DNA of 16,028 bases, from positions 1 to 16,028 of the forward strand of contig JAGCRI010000073.1 of assembly GCA_017964755.1 (NCBI GenBank), given 5' to 3'. This document shows, piece by piece, positions 6,746-13,563 of this stretch. The number at the start of each line of letters is the position of its first letter. Position 1 is the stretch's first letter. Both the position numbers and the translations under genes were made by a program. This stretch comes from Bacteroidales bacterium (GTDB lineage Bacteria; Bacteroidota; Bacteroidia; Bacteroidales; WCHB1-69). Below the pieces are notes generated by a model. It made no database searches. It saw nothing but the letters and a program-made list of their open reading frames with translations, and was not told the DNA's origin.

Positions 6746-8458
6746 TTATTCTTCAATATATTTTCCGGCATTGTTAAACCAAAGTGTTTCCGTTTCTGTT
6801 GATTTCTTCGGTTTAATGACAACCTTATAATATCTTTTCTTATCAGATTTTGTAACAGAATAATACTCAACCACTTTAGAGCCTTTCGCATTCTGTTTCA
6901 GATAAGTCTCAATATTCGGTGTGATATTTTCCGGATTCATTGACGAATGGGTTTCGAGGAGGGTTCCTGAAGCGTCAAAAACGCAAATTGTCTTACCCTT
7001 GGTGCTGTTGAAATTGACTTCATACTTTCCACCATCAGTTTCGCTCCAGATTGGTGAGACCACACGCGGATATTTGGTCTTGAAAGCCTGTTCAACCGCA
7101 GCTGGTATGTCAGATGATTCGCTGCCGCCACTGTAGCCGCCTTCATCAGCGCCGCCGCTCTCCTTCTTCAAGAATTTGCCGTCCTTGTTGAAAAACAGCG
7201 TCTCCGACATATTGCTGATTCCGTCTGCTTTAACGACAATACGATATACTTCGCCGAAATCATCGTCAGCAACAAGCGTACAACTTTTATAAATATATGA
7301 AGGATAGTTGAGGGAGACATACGACTGTATTGCGCTTGGCAACTCCTTCGATTTCAGTTCACCGCCGCCTTCCGCCTTATCCATTCTCGCATAATAGCGG
7401 TCCAACGACTTATCCTCCTTAGATGAATCGTAGCTGTCCATATTGACATCAGCCTCAATAGTCTTTATAAGCTTGCCGGTTTTATCGAAAATAATAGTGG
7501 TTTTGAGTTTTTGTTTATAATTGGCTTTCTCATAAATGGATACATAGAACTTATCCTGTTTGTCGGCGCGGAGTTCCTTAGTTGCGCTTGCGAACTTGTA
7601 GCCTTTATAATACTCTTTGATATGTTTCAGCATATTACCAGTAACCTGCTCTTCAGCAAGCTCGATAAGGGTTTTCTGCCAGAAGCCGCTCTGTGTGATA
7701 TAAATCTCGTTTGCCTGCGCCTTAGTCGTGCATTTCGCCACATAAACCGTATCACGGAGGTACCATTTGAGGTCTTCCGGACGTTGTGCCTTCTTGGTCA
7801 GTGCCTTTGTCACAGCAGCGGGGACTGAGGCTGCATCAATGGCGCTTTCCACCTTCTTAGGTTCTTGTTTTGCTGGTTTGGGCTGCTTTTCCGGTTTCGG
7901 TGCTTTATCAGCCTTTTCAGGTTTGTCGGCTTTTTCTGCCGTTGGCTTGCCAGGCTGCTGCGTTGCAGCTTTCGGTTCAGTTCCCTCAGGGTCAATACGT
8001 TCCATAAGATCGCCGTCTGCTGTGAAAGTAAGCATTGAAGGCTTCGCACCAACCGCATCATAGCGTGCCTCTATATAATAATGTGTCTTCACATTCGGTT
8101 TCTGCTGAAGATACGCACCCGAAATAAGATAGTTTTCGTAATTGTTCTGCACATAATCTGTTATTGCCACAGGAAGTTCCTTCTTGGAAATTGCCTGAAG
8201 AGTCTTAAGCCATTCCCCTTTATTTGAGAAATATGCTTTGGTCATAAGACCGTCTTCTTTAAATGAAGCGACAAAATCATTGTTATCCAAAGTCCATGAA
8301 ATAACTTTAACGCCAGGATGCTCATAATCGAGAGACTGTATCACGTCATCGGGAATATCTTCTGGGGCCAATTTGTTTTTTTGGCCATAAAGTGGTGATA
8401 ATAAAGAAAATAACAATTGAAGACAGACCGACAACAAGATTAAATTTCTAACTTTCAT
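6746..8458 (-). CDS. exported protein of seven PepSY-like half-repeats with a Pro/Lys linker
   Basis: A 570-aa protein of unknown role. The frame stays open further upstream to 8572, but a good signal peptide (MKVRNLILL to LYGQ, residues 1-26) begins at 8458, and a -7 element lies inside the extension, so 8458 is the start. The body is built of about seven related units: 34-93, 94-159, 205-267, 268-338, 372-449, 450-507 and 508-570. Each has a helix of the form LPxAIxxYVxxNY or DIPxxVxxxF, then strands ending in F-x-x-x-G-x-(W/L/F)-x-(K/E), for example FSNKGEWLKT and FNKDGKFLKK. This fits the PepSY-like/DUF2874 (BLIP-like fold) family of Bacteroidota exported proteins. Residues 160-204 form a linker rich in Pro, Lys, Ala and Glu; 339-371 is a charged linker. 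No sorting domain is seen, so a periplasmic site is likely. prmA follows after 18 nt. Confidence 0.85.
   Translation of the reverse strand: MKVRNLILLSVCLQLLFSLLSPLYGQKNKLAPEDIPDDVIQSLDYEHPGVKVISWTLDNNDFVASFKEDGLMTKAYFSNKGEWLKTLQAISKKELPVAITDYVQNNYENYLISGAYLQQKPNVKTHYYIEARYDAVGAKPSMLTFTADGDLMERIDPEGTEPKAATQQPGKPTAEKADKPEKADKAPKPEKQPKPAKQEPKKVESAIDAASVPAAVTKALTKKAQRPEDLKWYLRDTVYVAKCTTKAQANEIYITQSGFWQKTLIELAEEQVTGNMLKHIKEYYKGYKFASATKELRADKQDKFYVSIYEKANYKQKLKTTIIFDKTGKLIKTIEADVNMDSYDSSKEDKSLDRYYARMDKAEGGGELKSKELPSAIQSYVSLNYPSYIYKSCTLVADDDFGEVYRIVVKADGISNMSETLFFNKDGKFLKKESGGADEGGYSGGSESSDIPAAVEQAFKTKYPRVVSPIWSETDGGKYEVNFNSTKGKTICVFDASGTLLETHSSMNPENITPNIETYLKQNAKGSKVVEYYSVTKSDKKRYYKVVIKPKKSTETETLWFNNAGKYIEE
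7847..7981 (-). repeat. low-complexity Pro/Lys/Ala/Glu linker inside the PepSY-like gene
   Basis: This stretch encodes residues 160-204, with repeated KPEKADK, KPEKQPKP and AKQEPKK words. It is probably a flexible, extended and highly basic spacer between the second and third PepSY-like units, of a kind seen in cell-wall-spanning or periplasmic proteins. Such tracts often change length between strains. Confidence 0.7.
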
Positions 8459-8481
8459 ACCAATTTGTTTTAAATAATTGC

Positions 8482-8489
8482 CAAAAGTA
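8482..8489 (-). promoter_or_regulatory. -7 promoter element for the PepSY-like gene and prmA
   Basis: Read on the minus strand this is TACTTTTG, matching TAnnTTTG, which would place the transcript start about 17 nt before the ATG at 8458. No convincing -33 TTTG lies at the expected distance. Its position argues against the longer open frame reaching 8572 being translated. Confidence 0.5.
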
Positions 8490-8542
8490 CAATTTTTTTC
8501 TGAAAATCTGTCTTTTTGTAGTACACAATTAAAAAGTTTTTT

Positions 8543-8550
8543 TAACTTTG
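8543..8550 (+). promoter_or_regulatory. -7 promoter element for the small T9SS cargo gene
   Basis: TAACTTTG followed by CA is a strong Bacteroidota -7 element. A TTTG at 8515-8518 could be the -33 element, but the 24-nt spacing is longer than the usual 19-21. The implied leader of about 49 nt is A-rich and lacks a clear Shine-Dalgarno site, as is common for well-expressed Bacteroidota genes. It is divergent from the PepSY-like gene promoter. Confidence 0.55.
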
Positions 8551-8605
8551 CAAGTTCAAAAAAGAAAAACACATTAAAAATTATTATTCATTAAAACAAA
8601 ACATT

Positions 8606-9319
8606 ATGAAAAAACTTTTTACCCTTTTGTTCTGCGGTTTCGCATTTGTAGCCGCTAACGCACAAACGTGCGATTATCAATTGTTAGGTTTCGCCGATGC
8701 AAATCAGCAAATGATTACTGAATTAACTTTAGGTCCAAACGATGACCTGAATCCAGCTGTTGTATTTACAAATGCAGGACCTGATCTCCCTGGAGCTAAC
8801 GACACTGTCTGGCTTGACTTGAGTGTTATTATGGGTGGTCAAGAAGCACCTGCAGGAAGCAGTTATGTTCCTGGTTCAGCAGTAGCTGGTTGGGCAAATC
8901 AACAAGTTGCATTGTCTGGTGAACAAGCTCTTTTGACTGCCGCTGAGATGAACGAATATGGGCTCATTGGCACTTTGCAAATTTGCTACACTGTTCGTGC
9001 TGGTGGAAATGTTACTGATCCGGATGCTTCAAACAACAAAGCCTGCTTAACTGTCAAACGCGGCGGTGTCGGCATTGACGGTTTCAACGCTGAAGAGATC
9101 AATGTTTATCCGAATCCTGCCACAAGCGTAATCAACGTTGCAAACGCTGAAAACGCACAGGTTTCAGTTTTCGACATCAACGGCAAACTCATGGTTTCTG
9201 TTGAAAGCGCTTCCGCAAACCAGACCATAGACGCGAGCAACTTCGCAAACGGTCTCTATTTCGTCCGCATCACTGACGGCAACAACGTAGTTACAAAGAA
9301 GGTCAATGTTGTGAAATAA
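8606..9319 (+). CDS. small T9SS-secreted protein with C-terminal sorting domain
   Basis: A 237-aa protein made of a signal peptide (1-20, cleavage near NAQ), a single cargo domain (about 21-152) and a type A T9SS C-terminal sorting domain (167-237). The sorting domain begins VYPNPA and contains the typical FDINGKLM and GLYFVRI strands, ending in KKVNVVK. It should be exported by Sec and then cross the outer membrane through T9SS, with the sorting domain removed and the product anchored or released. The cargo domain looks like a CARDB/DUF11-type beta-sandwich (NAGP, DTVWLDLSV, QICYTVRAGG and a DASNN turn) with three cysteines; its ligand is unknown. Codon use differs between halves: about 29% G/C at third positions in the cargo against about 56% in the sorting domain (hand count). 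It has its own promoter and a strong terminator, so it is monocistronic. Confidence 0.9.
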   Translation: MKKLFTLLFCGFAFVAANAQTCDYQLLGFADANQQMITELTLGPNDDLNPAVVFTNAGPDLPGANDTVWLDLSVIMGGQEAPAGSSYVPGSAVAGWANQQVALSGEQALLTAAEMNEYGLIGTLQICYTVRAGGNVTDPDASNNKACLTVKRGGVGIDGFNAEEINVYPNPATSVINVANAENAQVSVFDINGKLMVSVESASANQTIDASNFANGLYFVRITDGNNVVTKKVNVVK

Positions 9320-9345
9320 TTTTGCAGATTTCCTCCATATTGAAG

Positions 9346-9380
9346 AAGGGCGGCTTACGGGCTGCCCTTTTTTTGTTTTC
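9346..9380 (+). terminator. intrinsic terminator after the small T9SS cargo gene
   Basis: A 9-bp stem, AAGGGCGGC (9346-9354) with GCTGCCCTT (9361-9369), has one G-T wobble and the 6-nt loop TTACGG. A run of seven Ts (9368-9374) follows, then another T-rich patch. It sits 27 nt after the stop codon and is the clearest Rho-independent terminator in the window. Confidence 0.85.
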
Positions 9381-9523
9381 AAGATTTGTGCATCCGCGGT
9401 CACGGGTGTCTGCACATAATGTTTTGCGGATTTAATCTCTTATTGCTTAACAATTACGCTGACAGAATATTTTACCATAAATCATAGTTGCAAAAAAACG
9501 AAGTATAGTTCCAAAAAAAGTTG
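9381..9523. other. non-coding spacer with a GC-rich inverted repeat
   Basis: No gene is seen between the terminator and the next promoter. The stretch contains TGTGCA (9387-9392) and TGCACA (9411-9416), which can pair around a GC-rich 18-nt core that itself holds a small CCG/CGG stem. This stands out against AT-rich surroundings. A TTTTGCGGATTTA word at 9422-9434 resembles copies found elsewhere in the window. The remainder shows no motif I can interpret. Confidence 0.4.
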
Positions 9524-9531
9524 TACTTTTG
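9524..9531 (+). promoter_or_regulatory. -7 promoter element for the large T9SS cargo gene
   Basis: TACTTTTG followed by C fits TAnnTTTG and would give a leader of about 54 nt before the ATG at 9592. The -33 region is not recognisable. The leader contains two small AT-rich hairpins: AAATGA/TCATTT (9541-9546 with 9552-9557, then three more Ts) and GAAAT/ATTTC (9561-9565 with 9572-9576). Their significance is unclear. Confidence 0.5.
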
Positions 9532-9591
9532 CTTTTTATGAAATGATAGTGTCATTTTTTGAAATAAAAAGATTTCAAACGAAACAATAAG

Positions 9592-11757
9592 ATGAAAAAA
9601 ATACTGCAATCTATTATAAACAAATACTTTACATTATTTTTTCTCCTAATGTCAATTTCTTCATTGTCAGCACAGGAGATTCTGACGGGGCTCGTACAAA
9701 ACGCCCAAATCAGGAAAGCATACGCAAAAACATTGGCGAAAGGCGGTGACAGCACTGTTTATGAAGCTGTGAAATTGCCTTTCACCGACGACTTTTCAAA
9801 CTACACCGGCTATCCGTCAGCAACATTATGGTCGGACAAGCAAGGGTTTGTGAACAATTCTTTCGCACTCTACCCGCCGACAATCGGTGTGGTCACGCTG
9901 GACGCCCTTGACGCTGAAGGCAAGGTTTACCCACACGCCTCAGCAAGCACTTTCCCTGCCGACACACTCACCTCCAGACTCATACGCCTTGATTCGGTTT
10001 TCAATAACAATCCGCGCCCGCTCACAATAGCAGACGCTATCTATTTCAGTTTCTACTACCAGCCCGGCGGCGGCACATATTACAGCAACGGCGGATTTTT
10101 ACAGTGGGAACGTATCGGAGACCAACCGGAATCTGAAGATATGCTTGTACTCGAGTTCGGATACGAAACAGGCGACACGATTTTCATGAACGACTTTATA
10201 TATGGCGACTATATAACCGACACCGTCCACGAAGCGGGCGACACAATCCTCAACCCATTCATTGACGGTGACTTCATCATCCTCGACAACTTTACTGATT
10301 CGGGCACGGTGATAAAAATGCCGATGGACTCAATTTTCGGTCCCGAAGCAATCTGGAATGAAATATGGTCAACAAACGGCTGTTCCCTTGACAGCTGGCT
10401 GAAAGAAGATTCCCTGCAATATTTCAAGCAGGTGCTCATCCCAATAAATGACCCGCAATATCTGAGAGACAATTTCCAATTCCGTTTCAGGAACTACGCG
10501 AGTTTGGAAGACAACGGCCTGACAGGGCTTGCCAGCAATGTTGACCAATGGCACATCGACTATGTGCAGCTGAACTACAACCGCACTCTTCAAGATTCAT
10601 TTCCTGACGATGTCGCATTCGTAATGCCTCCAAAATCATTATTAAAAGATTATCAGTCAATGCCTTGGAATCAATTCAGGCAAGAAGAGCTGGCAGAGGC
10701 GTTCGACAACAAGCTGTCGAACCTCTACAATGATGAAGACGGTGCAAATGTCAAATACACATATTCCGTAACAAAAGGAAACACTACAGTAAAGAACTAC
10801 ATATCAAACAACTTCAACGCCTACCCATACTATCACCACGGATTTCACACATACGCCCCTCACGCTGCGCCCGCCATTGATTTTGAATTGCCGACAGACG
10901 GTAGCGACAGCGCACTGTTTGTCGTAACCCACATCTTTTCAAAAGCAGGCTACAACGATGTGAGGGTTGCCAATGACATGGCCATATTCGAGCAGAAGTT
11001 TTACAACTACTACGCATACGATGACGGCACAGCCGAAAACGGATATTCCATACTTTCCACAAATTCAAACCCTGAAGCCTCGCTGGCAGTCCGCTTCAAG
11101 CTGAACGAACCCGATACACTGAGGGCGATAAGAATGTGGTTCAACCACGTCAAGGACGATGCCAACGAAGAGCCGTTTACTCTGATGGTATGGTCAGACG
11201 ATGGCGGTGAACCGGGTGATGTCATATATTCACAATCTTCCCAACTGCCATCGCACGCAAAAGAATTCCTTGACTTCTACACATATTTTCTTGATGAGCC
11301 CATTGCTTTATCAGGAACATTTTATGTAGGCTTCTATCAAAACCACGACGTGCAGCTTAACATAGGCTTTGACCGGAACAACGACGGCCGCGCACATTTC
11401 ATGTATAGGACGACAAACAGCTGGAAAGAGCCATACCTCAAGGGCACACCGATGATACGCCCTGTTCTTGGCAAATACTTTGAGGCCGAGGACGTTGCTA
11501 TAGCAAATTGCGATAAAACAGAGATTAAATGCTCTGTCTATCCTAATCCTGCTTCAGATGAATTGCACATTGCAGTACAAGGCCACACAGGCAAAAAAAG
11601 CGTAAGATTGTACGACCTTTCCGGCAAGCTCCTGATAGCAGACGAGTTTTCAGGTGAGACAGGGACAATCAACCTGAACAGACAAGCAGCCGGCATATAC
11701 ATATTATATGTAACTGGCGACAAAATCAAAGAAACAAAAAAAATCATAAAAAAATAG
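9592..11757 (+). CDS. large T9SS-secreted protein, multi-domain, unknown function
   Basis: A 721-aa secreted protein. It has a long signal peptide (1-28, cleavage near SAQ), several beta-sandwich-like regions and a T9SS type A sorting domain (649-721) starting VYPNPA, with LYDLSGKLL and GIYILYV strands and a basic KKIIKK end. The first half (~55-325) starts with DDFSNYTG and ends in FQFRFRNYASLEDNG...DQWHIDYVQLN, the pattern of MAM/jelly-roll modules in Bacteroidota secreted proteins. A second module (~495-635) contains VRFKLNEPDTLRAIRMWFN and GTFYVGFYQ, again jelly-roll-like. Between them is a region rich in Tyr, His and Asn. No hydrolase motif is recognised, so adhesion or matrix function is a guess. 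A DnaQ-like exonuclease gene begins 9 nt after the stop, so the two probably share a transcript although their products act in different compartments. Confidence 0.88.
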   Translation: MKKILQSIINKYFTLFFLLMSISSLSAQEILTGLVQNAQIRKAYAKTLAKGGDSTVYEAVKLPFTDDFSNYTGYPSATLWSDKQGFVNNSFALYPPTIGVVTLDALDAEGKVYPHASASTFPADTLTSRLIRLDSVFNNNPRPLTIADAIYFSFYYQPGGGTYYSNGGFLQWERIGDQPESEDMLVLEFGYETGDTIFMNDFIYGDYITDTVHEAGDTILNPFIDGDFIILDNFTDSGTVIKMPMDSIFGPEAIWNEIWSTNGCSLDSWLKEDSLQYFKQVLIPINDPQYLRDNFQFRFRNYASLEDNGLTGLASNVDQWHIDYVQLNYNRTLQDSFPDDVAFVMPPKSLLKDYQSMPWNQFRQEELAEAFDNKLSNLYNDEDGANVKYTYSVTKGNTTVKNYISNNFNAYPYYHHGFHTYAPHAAPAIDFELPTDGSDSALFVVTHIFSKAGYNDVRVANDMAIFEQKFYNYYAYDDGTAENGYSILSTNSNPEASLAVRFKLNEPDTLRAIRMWFNHVKDDANEEPFTLMVWSDDGGEPGDVIYSQSSQLPSHAKEFLDFYTYFLDEPIALSGTFYVGFYQNHDVQLNIGFDRNNDGRAHFMYRTTNSWKEPYLKGTPMIRPVLGKYFEAEDVAIANCDKTEIKCSVYPNPASDELHIAVQGHTGKKSVRLYDLSGKLLIADEFSGETGTINLNRQAAGIYILYVTGDKIKETKKIIKK

Positions 11758-11766
11758 GACAATACT

Positions 11767-12606
11767 ATGAAACTGAATCTTGAACGCCCTTTAATTTTTT
11801 TCGACCTTGAAACAACAGGACTGAATATCGGGAAAGACCGAATAGTTGAAATTTCCATGCTCAAAGTCATGCCTGACGGCGAAGAAATTGAAAACACGAT
11901 GTTACTGAATCCTGGCATTCCAATTCCTGAAGAGGCCTCGAAAGTACATGGGATATACGACAAAGACGTAGCAGACAAGCCGATGCTTGAGGATACTGCT
12001 GATGAAATAATGGATTTCTTTGGTGACGGAGACATTGCGGGGTACAACTCCAACAAGTTCGATGTGCCGTTCCTCGTGCAGGAGCTGGCGCGCTGCGGAA
12101 AGAATTTCGACTTGCGCAACCGCCGTCTGATAGATGTGCAGAACATATTCCACAAGATGGAGCCGCGCACACTCATTGCCGCCTACAAGTTCTATTGCGG
12201 CAAAAGCCTTGATGACGCACACCAAGCCGCTGCCGACACCCGCGCAACATACGAAGTTCTTAAGGGACAATTAGATATGTATAAAGATGCCACATACGTT
12301 GACCCTAAGACCGAGCAGGTGACAAAACCTGTGCAGAATAATGTGAAGATGTTGAGCGATTTCACAAAAGACATCCACAATCACGTTGACCTTGCAGGAC
12401 ACATTGCCATACAAACCATCAAAGGGAAGGAATGTGAAGTCTTCAATTTCGGGAAACACAAAGGGAAACCCGTGAAGGAAGTTTTCACAATCGAGCCGCA
12501 ATATTACGACTGGATGATGAAAGCCGATTTCCCGTTCAACACCAAGGAAGTAATCACACGCATCCGCAAAGAGATGATGTTGGAAAAGCAGTTCGGGCAT
12601 AACTGA
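11767..12606 (+). CDS. DnaQ-like DEDDh 3'-5' exonuclease with C-terminal FGKHKGK domain
   Basis: A 279-aa cytosolic protein. Residues ~8-172 are a DnaQ-like nuclease with all DEDDh motifs: ExoI FFDLETTGL (catalytic D13, E15), ExoII AGYNSNKFDVPFL (D99) and ExoIII AHQAAADT (H152, D157). It should remove nucleotides from DNA or RNA 3' ends with two metal ions. After a linker, residues ~215-265 carry FNFGKHKGKPVKEVF and PQYYDWMMKADFP, a small C-terminal module found in Bacteroidota and exonuclease X-like proteins (resembling DUF3820) that may aid nucleic-acid binding. Length is too short for a polymerase fusion, and it is not certain to be the replicative epsilon subunit; repair or RNA-trimming roles are equally possible. 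It follows the T9SS gene by 9 nt and converges with the helix-hairpin-helix gene 50 nt downstream. Confidence 0.88.
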   Translation: MKLNLERPLIFFDLETTGLNIGKDRIVEISMLKVMPDGEEIENTMLLNPGIPIPEEASKVHGIYDKDVADKPMLEDTADEIMDFFGDGDIAGYNSNKFDVPFLVQELARCGKNFDLRNRRLIDVQNIFHKMEPRTLIAAYKFYCGKSLDDAHQAAADTRATYEVLKGQLDMYKDATYVDPKTEQVTKPVQNNVKMLSDFTKDIHNHVDLAGHIAIQTIKGKECEVFNFGKHKGKPVKEVFTIEPQYYDWMMKADFPFNTKEVITRIRKEMMLEKQFGHN

Positions 12607-12656
12607 GACGACCGCCGCCAAATAAACAGCACTCTTGCCATATCCGACTTTCGGAC

Positions 12657-13385
12657 TTAATCAAACGCGACATACGGAGAGAGTTTGACAATGAGTTCCG
12701 GATAGGCGTTTGTACACTTTCTAAGTTCATCCAACGAATTGATTTTACCGTGTTTGTCACGATAATTCAAAATCATCTTTGCGAGATAAGCATCAAAATA
12801 AGGGTGTGACACCAGTTCCTTATATGATGCAGTATTAATGTGCAGTTTCCTGATTTTACCTCTGTCAATGTAAAAATACTTTTCCAAGTGAGAGGTCTCA
12901 ACATTCTGCAGCACAAATACTTCCCTTACCTGTTCAAAATCGTGGAATCCGCCTAATTTTGACCGGTATTCCACAAGTTTGGATGCCCTCTTCGCCCCAA
13001 ATTGCGGCACAACAACCAAATCGGCACTGTCGCAGCTGTTAATATCCAGCTTGACAATCTCATAGCGTATAATATTCTGTCTGCGCCTAAAACCCGTATC
13101 GCCGGAATTTGCAACCGACGAGGACTTGAATTTCTCCTTTTGCGGATATTGCTGCTCATAGTGCGAAGGGAAAGACGAGCGAGAGGCCGCTTTCGCAGCG
13201 GCGACTGAATCCGCCAGCCGCCGCTGCTCCCTCTCAAATCTCTCAATCTCCTTCTCAAAAGCAGCCAAATCGTAACGAACTGAGCTTCTGCTGTCATATA
13301 ATCTTGAAAACAAGAATAATACTATCACCAATATAGTCAATGATATTATCCCGTTCCTTTCCTGCTTTGAAAACATCAGTCTCAT
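12657..13385 (-). CDS. membrane-anchored ComEA-like helix-hairpin-helix protein
   Basis: A 242-aa protein with a short basic N-terminus, one membrane segment (about 12-29) and a charged, likely coiled-coil helix (40-66). A Ser/Gln-rich linker follows, then two helix-hairpin-helix modules: 111-160 (LDINSCDSADLVVVPQFGAKRASKLVEY) and 180-240 (LHINTASYKELVSHPYF...ILNYRDKHG). The LxINTA and FGxxxAxKLVEYR patterns are those of ComEA-type DNA-binding domains, so it probably holds double-stranded DNA on the periplasmic side, as in natural DNA uptake; that role is inferred. It is alone on its strand, with no comEC or pilus genes nearby. The start may be the ATG at 13385 or the in-frame ATG at 13376; the close promoter element slightly favours the latter. 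Confidence 0.85.
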   Translation of the reverse strand: MRLMFSKQERNGIISLTILVIVLFLFSRLYDSRSSVRYDLAAFEKEIERFEREQRRLADSVAAAKAASRSSFPSHYEQQYPQKEKFKSSSVANSGDTGFRRRQNIIRYEIVKLDINSCDSADLVVVPQFGAKRASKLVEYRSKLGGFHDFEQVREVFVLQNVETSHLEKYFYIDRGKIRKLHINTASYKELVSHPYFDAYLAKMILNYRDKHGKINSLDELRKCTNAYPELIVKLSPYVAFD

Positions 13386-13563
13386 CGTTATCTTTTTTGC
13401 AAAAATAATAAATAAATAACATATAAATAATATTATGATAATTTTTTATTAACAATTAAAGTTTATAATGTAGCCACGATTATTAAAAAAATGCGAGGAA
13501 AAATAGTATATTTGCATTTTGATAAAAACCAAAATTTTATCAAATAAAATCCTATCTATCAAA
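13386..13563. other. AT-rich divergent promoter region
   Basis: A 178-nt spacer between the divergent helix-hairpin-helix and CCA-enzyme genes. On the minus strand, TATTTTTG (13400-13407) fits the -7 consensus very close to the gene start. On the plus strand, TATATTTG followed by CA (13507-13514) fits it for the CCA enzyme. The middle is AT-rich with short TAATATTA-type palindromes and no coding sequence, tRNA or structured RNA that I can see. Confidence 0.55.
13507..13514 (+). promoter_or_regulatory. -7 promoter element for the cca-helicase unit
   Basis: TATATTTG followed by CA matches TAnnTTTG. Transcription would start near 13521, giving a leader of roughly 43 nt to the ATG at 13564. Its position rules out the in-frame TTG at 13519 as a sensible start. 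The -33 element is not evident. Confidence 0.55.

Noticed and set aside
7767..8063. 98-codon plus-strand frame rich in Ala, Gly, Ser and Phe
   Set aside because: The complement of the Pro/Lys linker codons produces this bias; there is no start context or family resemblance.
8515..8518. TTTG as the -33 element of the small T9SS gene promoter
   Set aside because: The spacing to the -7 element is 24 nt, outside the usual range, so it is mentioned but not called.
8459..8572. N-terminal extension of the PepSY-like gene up to 8572
   Set aside because: It would place a charged, non-signal sequence before a good signal peptide, and it runs through the predicted -7 element at 8482-8489.
11538..12176. 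212-codon open frame on the minus strand
   Set aside because: It lies opposite the T9SS sorting domain and the exonuclease, both strongly supported by motifs. Its Ser/Arg-rich translation resembles no family.
12643..12655. Small hairpin TCCGA-CTT-TCGGA in the convergent spacer as a terminator
   Set aside because: It has only 5 bp and no T-run on either side, which is too weak to annotate.
13519..13563. TTG start at 13519 for the CCA enzyme
   Set aside because: It lies at the predicted transcript start just after the -7 element. The Lys/Ile-rich extension is not part of the family, whose head begins close to the ATG at 13564.
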